Positions 36,180 to 47,640 of a stretch of 64,000 bases of DNA are shown in pieces. Position 1 is the stretch's first letter; each line of letters opens with the position of its first letter. The position numbers and the translations under genes were made by a program. Source of the stretch: Pohlia nutans (Eukaryota; Streptophyta; Bryopsida; Bryales; Mniaceae). The DNA lies in assembly GCA_022496805.1 (NCBI GenBank), contig CM040088.1, positions 3,968,001-4,032,000 of the forward strand, written 5' to 3'. Below the pieces are notes generated by a model. The model searched no databases and was not told where the DNA came from. It saw nothing but the letters and a program-made list of their open reading frames with translations.

Positions 36180-36313
36180 GTTGAATGGTAAACTAGTTGC
36201 TTGTGAAGTCTGTTAGTTAAGTTAAAGTTGGCCTTCCCTAATGATTGGCTTGTATCTTCTTCATGCAAGACTTCTTTGATGTTGATTCCGTTTTAAGGAT
36301 GTTCCCAATGCAA

Positions 36314-36384
36314 CTTTGAATGATCAATAGTCTGTTCCAATAGATGGAGAACAACCCTCTAGAAGATTGATGACCATGATCAAG
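36314..36384 (+). pseudogene. Kinase-lectin pseudogene, exon 2 copy
   Basis: Exactly 71 nt, the same length as exon 2 of the intact gene (42440-42510), with a conserved donor after CAAG. The acceptor AG has become AA, and an in-frame TAG occurs near its start, so the copy could not produce the fusion. Confidence 0.8.
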
Positions 36385-37081
36385 GTAAACATTGAGTGAG
36401 AAAGGTAGGCTGTTTAAGTGTGGAGGGAATATGTCTCTTGTTCTAATAGGGTAAAATAATGAATGCCAAACAATCCAATTTCACCAACAACTCCTTTCTA
36501 AACAATTTGTTGAGGGTGCCATTGTCGGAATTCCACCTGCTCTAAAGTACAAATACCTAAAACTGTAAGGATAAGCTAGTCACTATAGTTGGGAATTTTT
36601 TTCAAGGTAAAATATTTTGTAGTATATGCAATTGAAAATGATGATTTTACAAGAAGAAAGTAAAATTTATGAATAACCATGTACGGTTGTTATGAAATTT
36701 CAAAGTGGAAGTTCCTAAAGGTATGTTCCGACTTGAAATTATGAATGGTGTTAGCAAGGGTTTTAGGAATGAATTGTGGTTCACTTTGGACTAGATTCAC
36801 TTTCTTGAGATCACTTTGAAGACCAAGTGCAAACATACCTTAGACCATTTAATCCATCTCATAGACTTGTTTAAAATCCAATTCGTATAGAATCCAAATC
36901 CAATCAATGAAAGTTGAGTTTGGTGATGGTTTTAGGGCATGTATGTATAGTAGGAATGGGTGCACGGACAAAATTGGGTAATTCTACCTTAAGTTTAGCT
37001 CCATAAATTTTGGGGGTGCGATTATTAACGTAGTTTTGACAAGTTGTGGTATTGAAATGGGGAATGGGGGCGGATTTTTAG

Positions 37082-37280
37082 ATGCAGGGCCCATAGAGAG
37101 CTTCTCGCATGCGTCGGGAAGATTATATTGTTTGGACTTTTGGTACTTTGGATGATATCAAGGGTGTCAAATTTCTTTTCAGAGATCCTAGAAAACATCA
37201 GCTTTTAGGATTTATGATCATAGGACATATATTCAATATGACAAGAATTGGATAAGGTATTGGAGGGAACATTGAATTAG
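37082..37280 (+). pseudogene. Kinase-lectin pseudogene, first jacalin exon copy
   Basis: Matches the intact jacalin exon 40804-41004 (words gcagggccc, gagagcttct, ttggatgatatca, gtcaaatt). It carries an early in-frame stop (CCA TAG) and a degraded donor end. The second jacalin exon has no counterpart in this arm. Confidence 0.8.
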
Positions 37281-37643
37281 TGAGCATTCTCTTCATCTTG
37301 CCAAATGTTACATCTCTTATTTCTACCACTACATGATTGTAGACCACAGTTCTGACTCTTCTCAGTGAAGGAAATGTGTTCATCACTTTTGAGACTAATT
37401 CGTGGATGAACAAATTAACGAATCTAGTCAAGTGGATGCGTAACTGCTTTGATCTTGCTATATAGGGCATCTGCTTGGGCCAACATGTACCTTCTTTATT
37501 CTGTTGTATAAGAACTACAACATGCTCTTCTTGATTGACAAATGAAATAGATTCAATAATGCAATGCGTGCCATCTTGGTTCACCTTCAATGGTACCATA
37601 TTAATGAGAGGGGTCAAAAATGCTTCTAGTAGATGTAGAGTTA

Positions 37644-39271
37644 CAGTGACTGTCAAAACTGAGTACGAAATAGCTTAGTCTACCTTTAGCCATTCATATT
37701 TTATAATTTACTGCATTTAATGCCAAATCAGTTGACGGCACAAGTATACATTCAAGTAAATGATGTGGCTACCAAATTACAAGTCCAGCAATGCAAAATG
37801 ATTTGAGAAAGATATAGATCAAAGTAAATTAGCTCTAAAACTCAGTTATGCTCACACTTGGATTACGCGGTGAATGCTACAAATTTGACATGCACAAGTG
37901 GTTTTCTGGGTCTATTTTTTTGGATGGGCATGTTCTTGGCCTTCACATTTATAATTGTGTCCCTATTCAGTGCACATCATGTATGCAAATTGAGCAAAAT
38001 GGTTTCATTAAGGTCTCTCTCTGTTGTTGATAGAAAGCAGATAGAAGAAGCTACTTTAGAAAAGTTGAGGAGGGGTGAAAGTACTAGAAATGTTGCTAGA
38101 GACTTACAAGTATCCCAAAGTTGGGTTGCACAATTTCGTAAGCAACATTTGAGTGAGTTGAGTGATGTGAATCGCAGTTTTGGTGGCAGGCCATAGGTGT
38201 ACAGTGCAGCTGATCGCAGGGCTTGTGTGAGAGAAATCACTATAGGTGGCTTAGAAACTGCACACAAAGTTGGAAATTACTTGAGAGGAGCTTCATGTTG
38301 GTATGAGTGATAGTACTGTGAGGAGAATGTTACGAAAAGCAGGTTTGAAATGTGAAGTGAAGCAAAAGAAACCAAAGCTCACACTTCTTCAAATTAAAGG
38401 ACAATTAGAATTTGCTAGACGTCATTGCCATTGGACTGATGATGATTGGGATTGTGTAGTATTTTCTGATGAAACAAAAATCAACCGATTTTACTCTGAT
38501 GGTCGCAGTTGGTGTTGGTTTCGTGATGGACAGAGTAGAAGTGCTGGAATGGTGCAACAAACTGTCAACTTTGGAGGTGGGGGAGTGATGATGTGGGGTT
38601 GCATGACTCCGAGTGGCCTTGGTATGATGTGTAGGATTGAGGGAAGAATGGATCAGTACATGTATAGAGAAATTTTAGAGCGAGAACTGGTTCATACACT
38701 GCATACATACAATCTAGATCCTGCCAATTTGATTTTTCAACAGGATAATGACCCAAAGCATACATCCAAGAGTGTGCGCCGTTGGCTGAATTCGCAAGAA
38801 TTCACTCTTTTGAAGTGGCCGGCGCAATCTCCAGACTTGAATCCGATCGAACATTTGTGGGCAACTTTAAAACGTCGACTCAACCAATATGAGAGACCTC
38901 CCAAAGGAATGTTAGAATTGTGGGAGCGTGTTGAGGATTGTTGGGCTTCAATTACTCCCAGTGAGTGTAAGAACTTGTATAAAAGCATGCTTAAGCGCAT
39001 TGCAGCTGTTATAGTTGCTAAGGGTAGGTGGACAAATTTTTAACTTTGTTCCAGCTAATGTGAGCAAAACTGAGTTTTGGACTGAACTTCACTTTACTTT
39101 TTTTTTAACATGCATACATGTGTGTAATAGACCTCAATCCCCATGGAAGTATGACTGATTGCAATGGTAATCATGTGCAATTTATGGTTTCATTTTTGAC
39201 ACATCCAATTTCCTTACATTGTTTGTTAAATTTCAGTAAGCTGTGTTCGTACTCAGTTTTGGCAGTCACTG
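37644..39271 (+). mobile_element. Tc1-type (DD34E) transposon, 1628 bp
   Basis: TA on both sides (37642-37643, 39272-39273). Terminal inverted repeat CAGTGACTG(T/C)CAAAACTG continuing GAGTACGAA, 26 bp with one mismatch, with weaker similarity to about 36 bp. The interior holds a single transposase gene. Size, TA target and structure are those of a full-length Tc1-like element. It lies in the left duplication arm; the right arm keeps an uninterrupted site. Confidence 0.93.
37858..39043 (+). pseudogene. Tc1-like transposase, one stop and one frameshift
   Basis: N-terminal part (37858-38196) has the paired-like helix-turn-helix region (RRGESTRNVARDLQVSQSW). A TAG at 38194-38196 and a frame change near 38283 separate it from the catalytic part (38303-39043). 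The catalytic part shows the DDE triad: CVVFSDETKI, then IFQQDNDPKHTS, then QSPDLNPIEHLW, with 34 residues between the second D and the E, i.e. DD34E. GGGGVMMWGCM is also typical. The C-terminal 246 codons are open, so decay is limited to two lesions. Confidence 0.9.
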
Positions 39272-39687
39272 TATACCACTAAAAATGTGACATGCTTAAA
39301 GTTGATTCATTTGGCATTTGCACCGTCAAGAGTTAAGGATTAAAGGGGTAGTATGTAGTTTTTAGCAATTAGATATGAATGCACTCAAAGTTGTTGAATG
39401 TCAAGAAAGTGGTATTTGAGAAAAATCTTAATACTCATTAGGGTAAACATGACCTGACAATCATCAAAGATGGCAGTATGAAAAACCACATACAACTACA
39501 AATACAAAGTAGTTGTAAGCAGGTAACCGGTAGCTAGAAACAAGTAACAAGAATCAAAGGTCAAATCCTATTCCCAAAAATACCTTACCTTCCAATATTG
39601 AGTAGGAGCTCTTCATATCCGCTAAATCCAAGAACGGCCAAGGCCAAAATAAATTGCTTTGCTAGACTAGTACCTTTTTTGGATGGT

Positions 39688-42600
39688 TTAAACAATTGAT
39701 TCTTCATTTCCCAAATATTGCTGCAAACACTCTATAATGTTTGGTATCGTGTGAACTTCAAGCGAAAGGAGATTATTTGAGCGATCAGTATAGCCAGTGA
39801 AACCAACCACCCTACCACGATCTGAACTGAATGATTTGGTCTCTCCCTTGAATGTACCATATGGTCCATACTTTTGCTTTGTAGTGATGAAACAAAGAGA
39901 TACAACACCAAGTGCCGGTGATATTGATCCTTCTACTTGAACAAGAAATTCATTTGGTTTCTCAAACAAGAACTGCACATAGTCCACAACAACGGTCAAT
40001 TAAACACAATATTTTATATTAAAGGTTCATTCACACCAAAGGGTAAATGGAAGATAAAAGAGGAATAAAATAACCTCCAAGGTTTACACCTCGGAAGTCT
40101 ATTAAGGATTACATTAGGGATTACATAATTAGCGATTATCTAAGGCATAGTCAAGGGGAAAGATGAGAGAATAAAATTTCCTAAAATTAAAACTTACAAG
40201 AATGTAACTTTTGTATAAATATTAGAAAGCATTTTGAACCCCTAGCATTAGAAGGAGTTGACATACTCACACAATGCACCTTTAGTGCATACATGTACAA
40301 CAAAGGTGGAGTAACATGGAAATAAGAAAACCTTAATATCAACTAATATTATAATCCCAATACTACCCCTCTAATCCTTAACTCTTGATGGGAATGCCAA
40401 TCAACTTTAAAGATGTCACATTTTTAGTCGAATAACTACACAAAGGTCTATTAGATGAACCCCTCTCATTGTGAACCAAGTTGGTGTGCTTTGCATTATT
40501 GAATCCATTTCATTTGTCAATCAAGAACATTCTCTAGTTCTTGTAAAGTAGAATGAAGGACGTACATGTTGGGCCAAGCAGATGACCAACATAGCTAGGT
40601 CGATGCAATTATGCATCTACTTGACTAGTAATCTGGTATAGTTAATTTGTTCATCGAGGAATTAGTCTCAACTGTGATGCCCTAGGATTTCTTCAGTGGG
40701 GACCCAAGATTCCATAATGTGAGCCGAACTAGCACTATGATCTACAATCATATATAGTAGAGATAAGAGATGTAACATTTGGGAAGATGAAGAGATTGCT
40801 CACCCACTCACTGCTCCATTTAGGAGCTCTTCCAAAGCTTCTCCAATCAATGCTCTCTTTGTTATTGCAAATGAATCCTGAAAGTTGACGTTTTCCACGA
40901 TCTGTGAAAAGGAATTTGACAGCCCTGATATCATCCAATGGACCAACAGTCCAAAAAATCCCATCTTTCGGAGGCTTGCCAGAAGCTCTCCAGGGGCCCT
41001 GCTTCTGTAAAATTTGCACCCAATCTCCCATTTAAGCACTACAACTTGTGAGTACATAACTTTACCGGCCTACACCCATTCCTACTATATAGGCTTTCTC
41101 CAAAACCAACTCCAAACTTAACTCTCATTGATTGGATTCGGAGTTTATACACATTAGATTTTAAACAAGTCTATGGAATGGTTTAAGTGGTTTGAGGTAT
41201 GTTTGCACTTGTTCTTAGGAGTGATCTCAACACAATGAATCTAGTCCAAAGTGAATTTGAATTCATTCCTAAAACCCTTGCTTATACCATTCTTAACCAT
41301 TCAATGCACATGGTACTGTAGGTGGGTGCACTGCATTTTAGTGAGTTTTCCACTATGATTGATACTACCAGAAATAACATGGATTAAATTAGAAAGTAAT
41401 TGTACAATGGTATACTCAATAGGAGTGGAGACATTTTGCCAAAATTAGAGAATCATCCAATGGTGGGATTGGAAGATCATAGTATGTCTTTGAACCGTAT
41501 AATGCACACTCAAAAATGAGATTTTGGAGGGTATGTGACTTCAAAGCTAAATAGAATTTGGATTAAATTTTAAAAATGAAAGTAAAGACGTTCAGCAATG
41601 ACCTATGTCAACACCTCTCCATTGCAATCTTTCATATCAAGAACGGACTCACACATAATTATTGTGAATTTTACAAGTGAGAGTGACCTATCCATATACA
41701 ATTTAGGACAAATTGATACGTTGAAAAATGAAAGGAGTTGGTATTGATCAAGATCGGAATACATACACTAATGAAACATGAAAAAAAGAACACAATCCAA
41801 AAAATTAAAACAAGATAACACACTTCCAAACATAAGAAATACCGCATAGTACATGTGTTGTATTTGTAAGTATTTACTATATTTTCAAATATTTACAGTA
41901 TTTTTGTGATTTGTTCATAGGTATTTTGATAGTTGCACAACTCCAAATTGAAATTTTCTTTTTCTAAAAGATGTGTATAATAAATCTCCAAATCTGAACT
42001 TCACAATTCAAAATCCAATTCTTCATGGATTTTCTGTTATTTGCATTTCAGATACTATAGTGACCATAATCTGGGTTGTTGGGCATTAAAAGGTCAACAT
42101 CAAGTTAGAACATACCTTTAGGCAACTGCCACTTTGATAATTCACAACTACATGATTTGTTCATAAATTCTACTTTTCCCTTATAAAATCATCATTTTCA
42201 ACTGCTTACATTACAAAACATTCTACATTGAAAAAAGTGCCCCCAACTTTGTTGAATTGTTTATTCTGTCAGTTTTAGGTCTTTCTCCTTTCAAGGAGAT
42301 GGAATCCCAACAATGTTGCCCTCAACAAAAAATTTGGCAATTTGTTATTCGTGAAATCGGATTATTGGTGATTTCGAAATAGTTATTGTATTGTAACTAC
42401 AAACATACTTTCTCCACACTTCATTAATGAAAGGCCTACCTTGACCATGGCCGACAATCTTCCAAAAGGCCATTCCCCATCTATCGTAACAAGTTGTAGA
42501 TCACTCAAAGCTGCATTGGAAACATCCCATAATTAAACATGACCGACGTCAAAGAAGCCCTGCTTCAAGAAGATACAAACCAATCATTCTAGATGGCTAG

Positions 42601-45461
42601 CTTCGTCTTAATTAACACAATTCAAAAGCAACTAGTTTAACCCCTAATGGTCCCAACGGCCATATTTTGAATGATTTTGAGTTGTTCTCAACTCCAAAAA
42701 TCGTAACTTTTGTATCCACTATCTCAATTCAATAAAACTTGTTAAAAAAGATGCCTTTTCTCTATTGGTTTGTGTGCTAAAATTTTCAGATCAAGCTAAG
42801 ATGTAATGGATATTTGGGAATCATTTTAGGAGTTCAATTTTAGTTCACCAAGTGCATTTTGATGGCTGCAACTTCAGGAGACTTGTTTCTCTTTCATCCA
42901 ATGTCCGTTTTCAATCAAAATTGTTGAATTAGATTCTCCTTGAATTCTAGTTATTATGATAAAATTTTCATATAAGTCCAAGTTGTTTTGAATGTTTCGG
43001 AATCATTTTAGGGCACAAGTCAATTTTGGACACTTTTTCCTTTTTGGGTCTATTGGGTCACTTTCTAGGCTACTTTTTGACATTTAAAAGCCATTTTTGC
43101 ACACATCAAAGATATTTATTAATTTTCTTTAGAATAATTTGTTTTTAGGGTACATTCACAGTAACACGACCCAAGGAAACTGTAACTAGTGATTTATTTA
43201 ACGGATTGTTAAGCAATAATCTTATCATATGAATTGATAATGCAATATAAATTAGTAACTACATATAATATATGTCATTATACAATATACTAAAGTTTGA
43301 CAATGTTTGGGAAGTTATTGGTACTCCAAAACGACTAAAATATGGTCGTAACCAGTCGTTAATAACAACTAAAATGTGCTAAAATGTTCAAAATATGTCG
43401 CAAAATGTCCAAATTTTTTTCTAATATCTACATAAATTGAAGATATTATTTTCTAAGCACTCATCAAGAGTCGTTATAACTGGGCGGGATTGGCTCGTTT
43501 TATTGTGAATGCACCCTTTATGATGATTTGGAACTACTTTATATTTTAAAGTTCTACTATGTGAGTAAGTTTAGAAATAGAATTTCAACTCTAACAAGTT
43601 GCAAAGAAAATTTCTTCATTCTTTTTCAACACTGAAACATTATGATATTGCAATCTATGTCGCTAAATGACTCCAAATTTGATTCACGTCATCTACAACA
43701 AGTACACTATAAGATAGTATGGTTGAGATTTCTACACTCTCTTACTTATATTTTGACCTATAACACTTCAAAAGAAATGATGTTTTTAAACCCAAAAAAG
43801 CTAGGGACAATTAAGGGTTAACATTCGACTTGGAGAGATATTACACTAAAAGAGATGCAGAACAAGCTCATATTTCATAGTTTGCATATTTCCTGCTAAT
43901 GATCTATTGCATTAGAGGTCACTAGATCTTGCCAAGAAATGGTGACTATAAGTAGAAAACTTTGGTTACGATTACATAAAGTAATATGTTACGTACCAAT
44001 CAATGTTGGTAGGCCTTTGAGATATGTCAACACTCGACACACATCTCCAAATGCAGGTCGCTTCCGTGGATCCGCATCCCAACACGCGCATATCAAAGAA
44101 GCCAGGTTTGTGGGGCAATTCCAAGGTAGTTGAGGCCGCAATGGAATTGGGGCGGTCAACTTTGAGTACAAGGTCGTAAGCGGCTCACCAATGAAAGGTT
44201 CTTGCCCTGTGAGAATTTCGAAACAAATGATTCCAAAGCTGTAGACATCAGCTTTCATTGGAAAGGCATGTTCCAAATGATCATCCTCTATGTTGGCTCC
44301 AAATATCTCAGGTGCCATCCACTTCCTTGTACCTACATTATGTGTCAAGTGAGAGTAGCGAGTTATATCTCGCTTTACCTTCGCCAAGCCAAAATCGGCA
44401 ATCTTTGCAAACACAAATCCATCATCCTCATCAAGATGTGGCGGCTTCACTGGGTTCACAAGAATGTTTGATGACTTGAGGTCACGATGGGCCACATTTT
44501 GAGAGTGAAGGTAGCACACGGCATCTGCAATTTGGAGCATTAAATCCATCGCTGCTGGAAGGGAGAAAGGTTGAGCCCTAGTTCCTCCTTTCATTCGGCT
44601 TTTCATGAACTTGTGTAAATCTGTACACATTAGATCCATGAGTAGCGAGTCCTCAGAGTACGCGTATACTTTGACAATGTGAGGGTGATTCAGTTTGACT
44701 AACGGCACGATCTCAGCTGGTAAAGAATGTAGCCCGGCAACATTGAAATATTTTTGAGCATACTTGGATCCCAACCAAGTTACTTCTGTAACAGAACCAA
44801 AAGCACCTGATCCTAGCGGTCGACCATGCTTCACAACCTCTGGGTCGAAACTCCACAACATAGATTTGTGGTCAGGCTCACTCCCGCCCGTTTTCTGGAG
44901 GAAGAATCTTGGCACAATTTTTTGCATTGCAAGACAATTTATTGTATCCAAGTGCATGTTTCCACACTCTTCAGCACTGCAATTATGATGTCCATCATAA
45001 TTCGCGAGCTCTTGCTTTAGCTGCTGCCAGTCTTCTTGCTCAGCTTTCTCCAACAAATGTTTTTCTTGGTACCCGATTTTGGCTTGCCATGGAAAATCTT
45101 TGAGTTCTGGAGCGGATCTTCTCGTCACATTCCTACAGACTTTGCCGTGGTACACCACTGATGTGCACCACTGAATTTCTTTCACAATGTCGGCAAATTC
45201 TTGGGACCGATCGGCATGCCGAAGAATCGCTTTCAACGGAGACAACTCTGTGCAACAATCTTCACTCAAGATCCTTGCGCGCGTCAACACCCGTTTCAAC
45301 TCTGGCGTCGCTTGTATCGGCGAAGATCGCTTCCAGGGAGTCACGGTATCATCGATCCAATATGACACAGAATCGTCATCTAAGGAGCCCCAACACTGAA
45401 GTGCATACCAAATATACGTCACAAGAACAGAATGCTGATGTCGACAACACTTGACGTCCAT
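39688..45461 (-). CDS. Protein kinase with C-terminal jacalin-type lectin domain
   Basis: Four exons on the minus strand: 45461-43997, 42510-42440, 41004-40804, 39972-39688. Phases agree at every junction (phase 1, then 0, then 0), giving 673 aa. Residues 1-200 are an N-terminal region with charged helices, as in plant kinases that carry a DUF1221-like region (from memory). The kinase domain lies at about 210-480: glycine loop GSGAFGSV 217-224, lysine K237, catalytic loop HRDLKSSN 325-332, DFG 356-358, APE 383-385, so all key residues are present. A 23-residue linker exon leads to a jacalin fold (513 to about 665): QGPWRASGKPP, YGPYGTF and GRVVGFTGY match the family's beta-prism blocks. Predicted role: carbohydrate-sensing or lectin-targeted Ser/Thr kinase; no signal peptide is seen, so cytosolic. 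The first in-frame ATG was chosen as start. The fusion rests on splice phase and collinearity; two separate genes are the alternative. Confidence 0.75.
41297..42093. mobile_element. TTAA-site element C' (797 bp) in kinase-lectin intron 2
   Basis: Relative of element C (6944-7743) in opposite orientation and of nearly the same length. TTAA at 41293-41296 and TCAA (mutated TTAA) at 42094-42097. Ends CCATTCAATGCACATGG and, reversed, CCTTTTAATGCCCAAC are eroded. The left duplication arm reads straight through this position (tgaaattatgaatgg, about 36738-36755), so the insertion is absent there. Confidence 0.7.
42641..43817. mobile_element. TTAA-flanked element I (1177 bp) in kinase-lectin intron 1
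   Basis: TTAA at 42637-42640 and 43818-43821. Ends CCCCTAATGGTCCC and, reversed, CCCTTAATTGTCCC. It is the longest TTAA element in the window but has no long reading frame. The left arm has the empty site: gaatgGTAAactag near 36184-36200 (where the miniature CACTA element lies just upstream) against gaatgTTAA plus element plus TTAAactag here. Confidence 0.8.
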
Positions 45462-46420
45462 CCCCTGTGAATGATACGTTTGTGAAGATACAGATTTATC
45501 TGCACAAGAACTAGACAAAATGTCAGTGCTATGAGATTCCTATGAATCGAACATACAAATCAATCCTAGCACCACCGACAACGCTCCAGAAACGTTGTAC
45601 TGTAGTACCTCATTGCGCGTCCCTCACAGACATTCCAGAAATCAATTTACACTCACACATTGCAGAAAGTAATTCCCACACACGGCAGTAATCATTTTCC
45701 ATACATTGCCGAAAATCAGTTTACACACATCCAGAAATCAATTCACATCCATTGCACAAATGAATTCTAGCAGACATCCAGAAATCAATTTGCATACGTT
45801 GCAGAAATGAATTCTAGCAGGCGGCGGCAACAAATTAGAAAGCCGAGACCTGGTACCACCACTCCCTCATTCTCTCCTTGCTAATCTCTCACTAGAATTA
45901 AGACAGTTTGAGATTTTCATCTTGAAAATCTTACATCTTTACTCATCCTAAACTTTAGAGCTCTGAGCATCCAGGAGGCCATTACCACCCCGGGTACGTA
46001 GCCTACAGAGCCATATACACTTAAACACCCCCAATCTGGTTACTGCCAAAATCATATATGATTCTAATCTTCTATTCACACGAAACTATGATAAGCGTCC
46101 CGGATAATTTGACAACAAGTCCACAAGCTCCAAAATCACACAGCACTGAAAAGCACAAACAGGAGATCGAATCCCCCATGTAACAAACCCTAGAAATCTT
46201 ACAAGAAAAAGGTTGGGAGAGAAAACCGGAAGCGAAATAGCTTACCTGACATGAGGATTTTTGGGGCGTATGTCTGTCACTATCTATCCGTCCGTCTGCC
46301 TTCTGTCATTAGAGCCTTCGAGTCTGACAGAATAGTTGCGCCATAACACATTCGTTGGAAATCTTGGTGTAAAATAGTGGTTAGAAACCCTGGACCCATC
46401 ATTCACAACCGACGGATCAT
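45462..46420 (-). promoter_or_regulatory. Kinase-lectin 5' region with probable 5' UTR intron
   Basis: A donor CATGTCAG|GTAAGC (exon end at 46246) and an acceptor TTCACAG just three bases before the start ATG (exon start 45464) suggest a 5' UTR intron of about 780 bp. Alternative acceptors exist near 45495 and 45545. The intron contains several copies of gaaatcaattcaca-like words (45630-45810). I could not place the promoter. Confidence 0.45.
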
Positions 46421-47640
46421 GGACCTACGGACGAACGTTAAGCGACCAAACGAAAAAGGATGCCCACGTCGGTCGGACTCGATCAACGTTGCCTGAGACT
46501 TGGAGTTTTGTTGTCCAGACATTCTCACCTACTGGAGGGGCTTAATCCGTGAGAGCTAATTCATCGAGGTCGAGAGGGAGTCTAGAGACCAGCACAAGAA
46601 AGCATGGCAGATACAAGTGGGAGCAAGTGCTTAGAACGACATAATTGACTCCCAGTGTAAAGCAAAGCTCTCACGATGGAGAAAGATTCGAAGTTACCGA
46701 CGAAAGGAAGTTACCGACAAAGGAGGCCTCGGTGAGAGTTGTGTCTGATTTCCGGCATTCTGTTCCAGTGGTATCCGATCCTATGCATGTATTCCAGCAC
46801 TTACTAGGATCTTCCACGGCAGTCCTAACACTACCAGACGACTGTGCCAACACTTTTAGAGTCTAGACCCCACAGTAGTCTCAGGATATGCTATGAAAAT
46901 CTTGTAAGTACACAATTAATTGCTCACAGGAGGTCCAGAGCAGATCTGGAACGCAGAGACTGATCGAGGACTGAGAGATGGAAACCCAAGCTTACAGTTT
47001 GAGACTGCTCTTCTGCATGCAAATGGATGGAGGTAGAAACCCTAAACACGGTTAAAGTAAGGATCCCAGAACTCACCGCATCGACAACCTCTGAGTAGTG
47101 TCGGAGACCCTCGTTCCTATCGTTCCTGACACCTGAGCGTCGCCGGGAATCTTTTTTTGAGCGAAGGATGGCAAAATGGAAATACCTCAATGGCCCTACT
47201 GAGCAATTTTCAGGAGAAAAAATTAAACTATATCAGAGTTGAAGATGTTTTGTAATTCTACACAATCAATCTTTTCTTTTGAGTAAGATCATTGCAGCCA
47301 CTTATATTTCTCAGGTTGTCATTGTTCTCCTTCATTGTGAACATACTCATAAGGCTCTTTAGCCCTTCTAGTGTTGACCTCAGAATCTGGGCCATTATTC
47401 TCAAATCACTGAAGCAGATTTGGAATCATGGCAAGTCCACCTCATCTTTAGCTAAAGGTTGGCTGGTGAGACACTGTCGAAGCGTCGACAATGTTATTGT
47501 TGCAAAGGGAGAACTCCACTAACTGCTAAAGAATCTTATGTAGAGTTGGAACTTAGAAGAATCCAATTCATGAATGTTTGTCATTAGATATTAGTTGTTA
47601 ATCCTAAGTAGCACAAAGTATGCAACACTAAATAATACAA
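46421..47640. other. Intergenic DNA between the kinase gene and repeats
   Basis: Moderately GC-rich to 47200, then AT-richer. No frame is long or familiar enough to call. A minus-strand frame around 47440-47280 (starting MAQILRSTLEGLKSL) is short and unrecognised. Otherwise I see nothing definite. Confidence 0.4.

Larger units (their letters stand above)
16585..44605. repeat. Inverted segmental duplication (arms about 16.6-39.36 kb and 40.36-44.6 kb)
   Basis: Reading the left arm forward and the right arm as its reverse complement gives collinear matches: the kinase fragments, the 71-nt exon 2 (36314-36384 with 42440-42510), the first jacalin exon (37082-37280 with 40804-41004), and non-coding stretches such as aagcaagggttttagg (36760 and 41280 regions) and caagagttaaggatta (39330 and 40385 regions). 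The collinearity stops near 39356 on the left and 40362 on the right. The left arm is longer because it has gained an 18-kb CACTA element, Mutator-like insertions and a Tc1 element. The right arm keeps the open gene, so it is probably the parent. Confidence 0.85.

Noticed and set aside
37198..37656. 152-codon minus-strand frame near the first jacalin exon copy
   Set aside because: It lies antisense to the degenerate lectin exon and its intron, has no domain and ends at the Tc1 insertion.
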